DNA of 64,000 nt from Lachnospiraceae bacterium (GTDB lineage: Bacteria; Bacillota; Clostridia; Lachnospirales; Lachnospiraceae): the NCBI GenBank assembly GCA_022794265.1, contig JAAWEK010000008.1:1-64000 (forward strand), read 5' to 3'. How positions within the stretch are numbered: position 1 is the stretch's first letter; the number at the start of each line of letters is the position of its first letter. Made by a program: the position numbers and the translations under genes. The notes beneath the pieces are model-generated. The model was not told the origin of the DNA, made no database searches, and worked only from the letters and a program-made list of their open reading frames with translations. Below are positions 60,163-64,000 of the stretch, piece by piece.

Positions 60163-62398
60163 TAATATCAGCAAAAGTTTTGGAAATAAAACAATTATAA
60201 ATAATTTAAGTCTGACAATATATGAAGGAGAAATTACTTTTATAGTTGGCAGTTCCGGGGCGGGAAAGTCAACACTTTTAAATCTGATTGGTGGATTGGA
60301 TACTGTCAGTTCAGGCGAAATATCTTATAATGGAAAGAATATTTCTGATAATTTGAATGAATATCGGGCAGAACATGTGGGATTTGTTTTTCAGGAATAT
60401 AATCTGATTACCGGAATGTCTGTAAAAGATAATATAAAGTTGGGGCTTTATTATTGTGATAAAGAAGAAAGCATTGCAGAAATTGATGAGCAATTAAAAA
60501 ATTTGTGTGTTAAGGATGTCAATCAAACCGTTGAAACCTTATCCGGGGGGGAGAAACAGAGAGCTGCAATTGTTCGTACGGTATGTAAAAATTCGAATAT
60601 TATTTTGGCAGATGAACCCTCAGGAAATTTGGATTCTGAAAATGCTGAAAATGTGTTTGAATTATTATCGGGATTAAAAAATAACAGACATATTATTATT
60701 GTAACACATGATATGGAAAAAGCAAATAAATATGGAGATAGAATTATTACCATAAAAGACGGAAGAATAGAGGAGGATTATAGGAGCAGTGAGAAAACGG
60801 ATTTCGAAAAAGAAGTAAAATCCAGAGGGAAAAAAGGCAGGCAGAACTGGAAATCTGTTGTTATGTTAGGGTGGAACAGCATAAAGTTACGAAAATCCAG
60901 AATACTGTCCATTGCCCTGGTAATTGCTTTGGCAATCAGTTCCATTGCAATGGCCATTCATTTTAGTCAATCCGGGAACAGAGTAAGTCAGAATGTAAAT
61001 GTAAATTATCTGGAATCGGATTTGATTCAGTTGTTCTATCCTCAGACTATGAATCTGGGATATAAAGAAACACCTTTTGAAGAAAAGGAAGTCGCGCATA
61101 TACAGAATACTTATGATTTGAAACGGATTGTTCCGATATATACAGAGGGCAATGGAAGTTGGTTTTTTAATCATGAAAGCGTTATAAAAGATGCAGTAAT
61201 TAAACAGATAATTGTCGATGATTTTTTTGAAGAAAGAGTTATGTCAAATGAGATTGAAGGAGATTTTATTGCTGAAGAAGATGAAATTATATTAGCAGAG
61301 GATATTGCAGAAGCATTATTTGATGGAAATTGTATTGGAAATAAGATTTCATTGAATGACGGAGCAGGAAATAGTATTCAATTTAAGATAGTCGGAATTA
61401 ATCATACCGTAAATGCAGCCGATGAGATTTATTCTTTTGTAAGCTCTAATCAGATTAAAAAGTTATTAGAAAAGCAAATAGATGCTAAAATTGAATCCAA
61501 TATCAGTCTGGAAAAATATTATACAGAAATGGTTGATATGAAAACCGGTTTTATCTATGGCGCATTGAAAGAAACACAGGGAACGGAGAAAATTTTATAT
61601 GGAAAAGAGCCGGAACAGGCTGAGGAACTTGTAGTCAGTTCAGAACTGATTCAATATGTTTTCGAAGGTTTAGGCATTGAAAACAATTATTCGAAAGATG
61701 ATATTTTGAATGGTGCTGTTTCGAAAGATATTATCACGGAAATAGAATCTCAAAAACTGACAATTAATTGTAATGGATTGTTTGAAGTCCATATTTGTGG
61801 AGTGTATCAATCGGATGAAATAGAATTGCGCTGTTCTAAACATCTGCTTAATGATTTGAGAAGTCTGGAACCGACGGTATTGGAAGTATATGCTGCAAAT
61901 ACCGGAAGTGTGACAGATATCATAAAAGACATTGAAAAAAATGAGGAATATACGGCTGCATCCCAATTAGAAAGTTTAAAGAATAATGTAGGTATGCAGA
62001 CCCGGTTTTTTGAAATTTCCATAATACTGCTTGGTACAATCATGGTAATTATATCGATTTCAATGCTGGCATCTTTTTCGAAAATATCAGTGATGGAAAG
62101 GAAAAAGGAAATAGGAATTATAAAAAGTCTTGGGGCAAGTGACAGGAATGTTTTTCTTACGTTATGGTTTGATATTGCAGTTATCTCGGTAGCGGCAATG
62201 GCACTGGCGCTGTGGATTACGAAAATATTTATGATTATTTTGCCGGATATTATGGGTGATATTGCGTTTATTGAGTATACATATCCAATTAAGTATTTAC
62301 TTCTGATTGGAGTTCTGTTTATGGCAGTTATAACCGTATATACAATGGTGGGAATGAAGAAGCTGGTGAAAAAAATGCCCGCATTACTTTTGAAATAG
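60149..62398 (+). CDS. Fused ATPase-permease ABC transporter (MacB/FtsX-like)
   Basis: A 749-residue protein. ATPase domain at about 1-225: Walker A GSSGAGKST, Q-loop VFQEYNLI, signature LSGGEKQR, Walker B ILADEPSGNLD, H-loop VTHD. A membrane helix (about 268-290) is followed by an extracellular domain of about 340 residues and three C-terminal helices with the FtsX-type stretch MERKKEIGIIKSLGASDRNV. This is the MacB layout, used for pushing peptides or lipoproteins out of the membrane. The start is TTG at 60149 after GGAGGGG, inside the end of the upstream gene. The C-terminus is complete. Confidence 0.9.
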   Translation: MISINNISKSFGNKTIINNLSLTIYEGEITFIVGSSGAGKSTLLNLIGGLDTVSSGEISYNGKNISDNLNEYRAEHVGFVFQEYNLITGMSVKDNIKLGLYYCDKEESIAEIDEQLKNLCVKDVNQTVETLSGGEKQRAAIVRTVCKNSNIILADEPSGNLDSENAENVFELLSGLKNNRHIIIVTHDMEKANKYGDRIITIKDGRIEEDYRSSEKTDFEKEVKSRGKKGRQNWKSVVMLGWNSIKLRKSRILSIALVIALAISSIAMAIHFSQSGNRVSQNVNVNYLESDLIQLFYPQTMNLGYKETPFEEKEVAHIQNTYDLKRIVPIYTEGNGSWFFNHESVIKDAVIKQIIVDDFFEERVMSNEIEGDFIAEEDEIILAEDIAEALFDGNCIGNKISLNDGAGNSIQFKIVGINHTVNAADEIYSFVSSNQIKKLLEKQIDAKIESNISLEKYYTEMVDMKTGFIYGALKETQGTEKILYGKEPEQAEELVVSSELIQYVFEGLGIENNYSKDDILNGAVSKDIITEIESQKLTINCNGLFEVHICGVYQSDEIELRCSKHLLNDLRSLEPTVLEVYAANTGSVTDIIKDIEKNEEYTAASQLESLKNNVGMQTRFFEISIILLGTIMVIISISMLASFSKISVMERKKEIGIIKSLGASDRNVFLTLWFDIAVISVAAMALALWITKIFMIILPDIMGDIAFIEYTYPIKYLLLIGVLFMAVITVYTMVGMKKLVKKMPALLLK

Positions 62399-62469
62399 AC
62401 AAGAATATACCGTCAGGTGATGCTCTGGTTAAATTATAAATGTTATACATATATTTTGAAAAAAAGATA

Positions 62470-62498
62470 TTGACAATTATCTACACTTCATTTATAAT
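62470..62498 (+). promoter_or_regulatory. Promoter of tRNA cluster
   Basis: TTGACA (62470-62475) and TATAAT (62493-62498), spacer 17, 41 bases before the first tRNA. Confidence 0.8.
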
Positions 62499-62538
62499 AA
62501 CACTTGCGTTGTTAAGAACGTCTAAATCCATCAGACAA

Positions 62539-62613
62539 CGGGGTGTGGCTCAGCTTGGCTAGAGCGCCTGATTTGGGATCAGGAGGTCGCAGGTTCGAAT
62601 CCTGTCACCCCGA
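62539..62613 (+). tRNA. tRNA-Pro, anticodon TGG
   Basis: Cloverleaf with acceptor CGGGGTG / CACCCCG, anticodon loop TTTGGGA on stem CCTGA / TCAGG, and T-arm AGGTTCGAATCCT. CCA is not encoded. Confidence 0.93.
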
Positions 62614-62619
62614 CTTTAA

Positions 62620-62690
62620 GCGGGTGTAGTTCAATGGTAGAACACTAGCCTTCCAAGCTAGATACGTGGGTTCGATTCCCATCACCCGCT
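62620..62690 (+). tRNA. tRNA-Gly, anticodon TCC
   Basis: Acceptor GCGGGTG / CACCCGC, anticodon loop CTTCCAA on stem CTAGC / GCTAG, T-arm GGGTTCGATTCCC. Six bases follow tRNA-Pro, so they are one transcript. Confidence 0.93.
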
Positions 62691-62747
62691 TTTACATTGA
62701 AAAAATAATATATTTTATCAATTGTAAGTTACTCATTTAGTATTTGC

Positions 62748-62821
<74 letters not shown>

Positions 62822-62850
62822 TTTTTCCGGAACCGGTATCCGGAAGCTAT

Positions 62851-62925
62851 GGTGGGTATAGCGCAGTTGGTTAGCGCGCCAGATTGTGGCTCTGGAGGCC
62901 AAGGGTTCGAATCCCTTTATCCACC
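62851..62925 (+). tRNA. tRNA-His, anticodon GTG
   Basis: Acceptor GTGGGTA / TATCCAC with an extra 5' G facing C73, the histidine identity pair. Anticodon loop TTGTGGC on stem CCAGA / TCTGG. Confidence 0.92.
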
Positions 62926-62929
62926 CTTT

Positions 62930-62972
62930 AGTTAGGAAGTACTATGAGGAATAGTAGTTACTAACTTTTTTT
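62930..62972 (+). terminator. Terminator between tRNA-His and tRNA-Gln
   Basis: Long imperfect stem AGTTAGGAAGTACTAT / ATAGTAGTTACTAACT followed by seven T; it splits the tRNA array into two units. Confidence 0.75.
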
Positions 62973-62997
62973 ATTTCAACAGGAAGATTCCATATAA

Positions 62998-63070
62998 TGG
63001 GCTATCGCCAAGCGGTAAGGCACAGGACTTTGACTCCTGCATTACGTTGGTTCGAATCCAACTAGCCCAG
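62998..63070 (+). tRNA. tRNA-Gln, anticodon TTG
   Basis: Acceptor TGGGCTA / TAGCCCA, anticodon loop CTTTGAC on stem CAGGA / TCCTG, T-arm GGTTCGAATCC. Its body is very similar to the tRNA-Gln(CTG) at 48133. The sequence ATAAT just upstream may be part of its own promoter. Confidence 0.93.
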
Positions 63071-63076
63071 TTTGAA

Positions 63077-63119
63077 AAAACTATCCTCAGAGACCTATGG
63101 CTTGAGGATAGTTTTTTTG
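63077..63119 (+). terminator. Terminator after tRNA-Gln(TTG)
   Basis: Stem AAACTATCCTCA / TGAGGATAGTTT with a loop of about 15 bases, followed by T-run. Confidence 0.85.
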
Positions 63120-63182
63120 TTCTGACAGGTATAAGTTGACGGAAATATCAGAAACTATTTTATATACAACGGAGGTGAAACC

Positions 63183-63737
63183 ATGTTAAAAGTGGTGGAT
63201 TCAGACAGCTTTATGAAAGAAATCAAAGAATTATATGATACGGCATTTCCGAGAGAAGAACGATATCTGGATTTTGAGCCCACCGTAAAGCAGATGGAGG
63301 CTGCAGATTTCGGTAAGAGACGGGGCGAGTTGCTGGCGTTTGGTGAGGATACCGGGGAAACAGCCGGTTTTGTAGGATTTGTAATGGTATTGTTTTGCGG
63401 GGATATAGTGCATTTATATTATTTTGCCATACAAGAGAAGCTGCGGGGACGTAAGTATGGGGAACAGGCTTTGAATTTGATCAGAGAGCGGTACAGGGAC
63501 AGAAATATCTGGCTGAGCGTGGAACTGCCGGATGAAAATGCGGATAACCAACAGCAGCGGCTGCGGCGGAAGCAGTTTTATTACAGAAACGGATTTCGGG
63601 ATACCGATGTGTCGGGAGAAAAAAATGGTTGTATGCTACAGATGATGTCAACGGACGGAACAGTTGATTCGGATATATTGATTCAGCTGGATAAACTGAT
63701 AAATAAAATGATTACGGAAGGCCGCAAACTGCAGTGA
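63183..63737 (+). CDS. GNAT family N-acetyltransferase
   Basis: A 184-residue acetyltransferase. The N-terminal ELYDTAFPREER opening and the beta4 strand with acetyl-CoA loop (VHLYYFAIQEKLRGRKYGEQ) are typical; the C-terminal half has RRKQFYYRNGFRDT. The substrate is unknown. GGAGGTG precedes the ATG. It follows the tRNA array and is probably a single gene or co-transcribed with the Dabb-domain gene after a 90-base gap. Confidence 0.87.
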   Translation: MLKVVDSDSFMKEIKELYDTAFPREERYLDFEPTVKQMEAADFGKRRGELLAFGEDTGETAGFVGFVMVLFCGDIVHLYYFAIQEKLRGRKYGEQALNLIRERYRDRNIWLSVELPDENADNQQQRLRRKQFYYRNGFRDTDVSGEKNGCMLQMMSTDGTVDSDILIQLDKLINKMITEGRKLQ

Positions 63738-63826
63738 TACAATTGGCAGAATAAAAAATTCCGGACAGAGACACTGGGTTCTGTAGTCACCAGGATTGAT
63801 GAAATAAAAGAAAGGATAAATGAAAC

Positions 63827-64000
63827 ATGGTAAAGCATATAATTTTATGGAAGATAGCTGATGGAAAATCAGAAGAAGAGAAGCAGAAGATTAAAGAAGG
63901 TGTAAAGACCGGTTTGGAAGGATTGAAAGGTAAAATACCAGGTCTGCTGGATATCCGGGTACAGATTGATTCGCTGGCTTCATCCAACGCGGATATTATG
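63827..64000 (+). CDS. Dabb-domain (stress-responsive A/B barrel) protein, 3' end outside window
   Basis: The first 58 codons of a small protein starting MVKHIILWKIADG, continuing with a charged helix and IPGLLDIRVQ. This matches the N-terminal half of dimeric alpha/beta-barrel (Dabb) proteins of about 100 residues, a family of mostly unknown function with some enzyme members. AAAGGA lies ten bases upstream of the ATG. The reading frame is still open at the right window edge. Confidence 0.82.
   Translation, partial: MVKHIILWKIADGKSEEEKQKIKEGVKTGLEGLKGKIPGLLDIRVQIDSLASSNADIM

Noticed and set aside
57735-62398. Lactococcin 972 bacteriocin operon
   Set aside because: The order small secreted protein, large membrane partner, ABC transporter is similar, but the small protein lacks the lactococcin 972 sequence pattern as I know it, and the partner has one helix only. 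Kept as an analogy.

Overview
The window looks like chromosome from a monoderm, anaerobic gut-type Clostridia, most likely a Lachnospiraceae relative. This is inferred from the gene set: a trimeric electron-bifurcating-type [FeFe] hydrogenase, type III glutamine synthetase, class B sortase, FtsEX with an M23 activator, an MsmX/UgpC-type ATPase beside a CdaR-type regulator, strong AGGAGG ribosome binding sites and TTGACA/TATAAT promoters. A 58-codon YjfB-family motility gene behind a sigma-D-type promoter suggests the organism swims, although no flagellar genes lie here.

Layout. 1-4012: the 3' end of an RTX (calcium-binding nonapeptide repeat) protein followed by HlyB-like and HlyD-like type I secretion genes, then a convergent MATE exporter. 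5521-9755: hydrogenase operon hydC-hydB-hydA behind a possible Rex site. 9814-16556: a membrane/TPR-like protein, a Cof-type phosphatase and a four-gene ABC-2 export operon on the minus strand. 16590-18500: an Amt-PII fusion behind a leader terminator. 18546-22200: the NAD operon nadA-nadB-nadC-niaR with an operator-like sequence over its promoter. 22286-30172: a large GGDEF protein, then MoxR, DUF58 and transglutaminase genes. 30250-34790: aldolase, sortase B and glutamine synthetase III, the last behind a leader terminator like that of amt. 34890-41916: endonuclease IV, zinc-ribbon and TPM proteins, cyclophilin, phosphatase, acetyltransferase, AI-2E-type permease. 42042-46965: peptide-type ABC importer whose two ATPases are one chain. 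46986-50575: PadR pair, tRNA-Gln, acyl-ACP thioesterase, CvfB-like and RidA genes, yjfB. 50826-57410: MsmX-type ATPase, CdaR-type regulator, ftsE-ftsX-M23 protein-S41 protease. 57437-62398: a c-di-GMP-I-type riboswitch upstream of three AT-rich genes. 62470-63119: five tRNA genes. The window ends in an acetyltransferase and a cut Dabb-domain gene.

The best candidate for an undescribed system is 57437-62398. A GEMM-I-type aptamer and terminator precede a small secreted protein of unknown family, a membrane-anchored helical protein of unknown family and a one-chain MacB/FtsX-like ABC transporter. A second terminator-like hairpin separates the small protein from the other two, which would favour excess production of the small protein. 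The set is much more AT-rich than its surroundings and sits next to a tRNA array. A second notable system is the RTX/type I secretion locus, a machinery usually seen in diderm bacteria; its adaptor is shorter than HlyD.

All calls come from reading the sequence and remembered family features. No database search or folding program was run.
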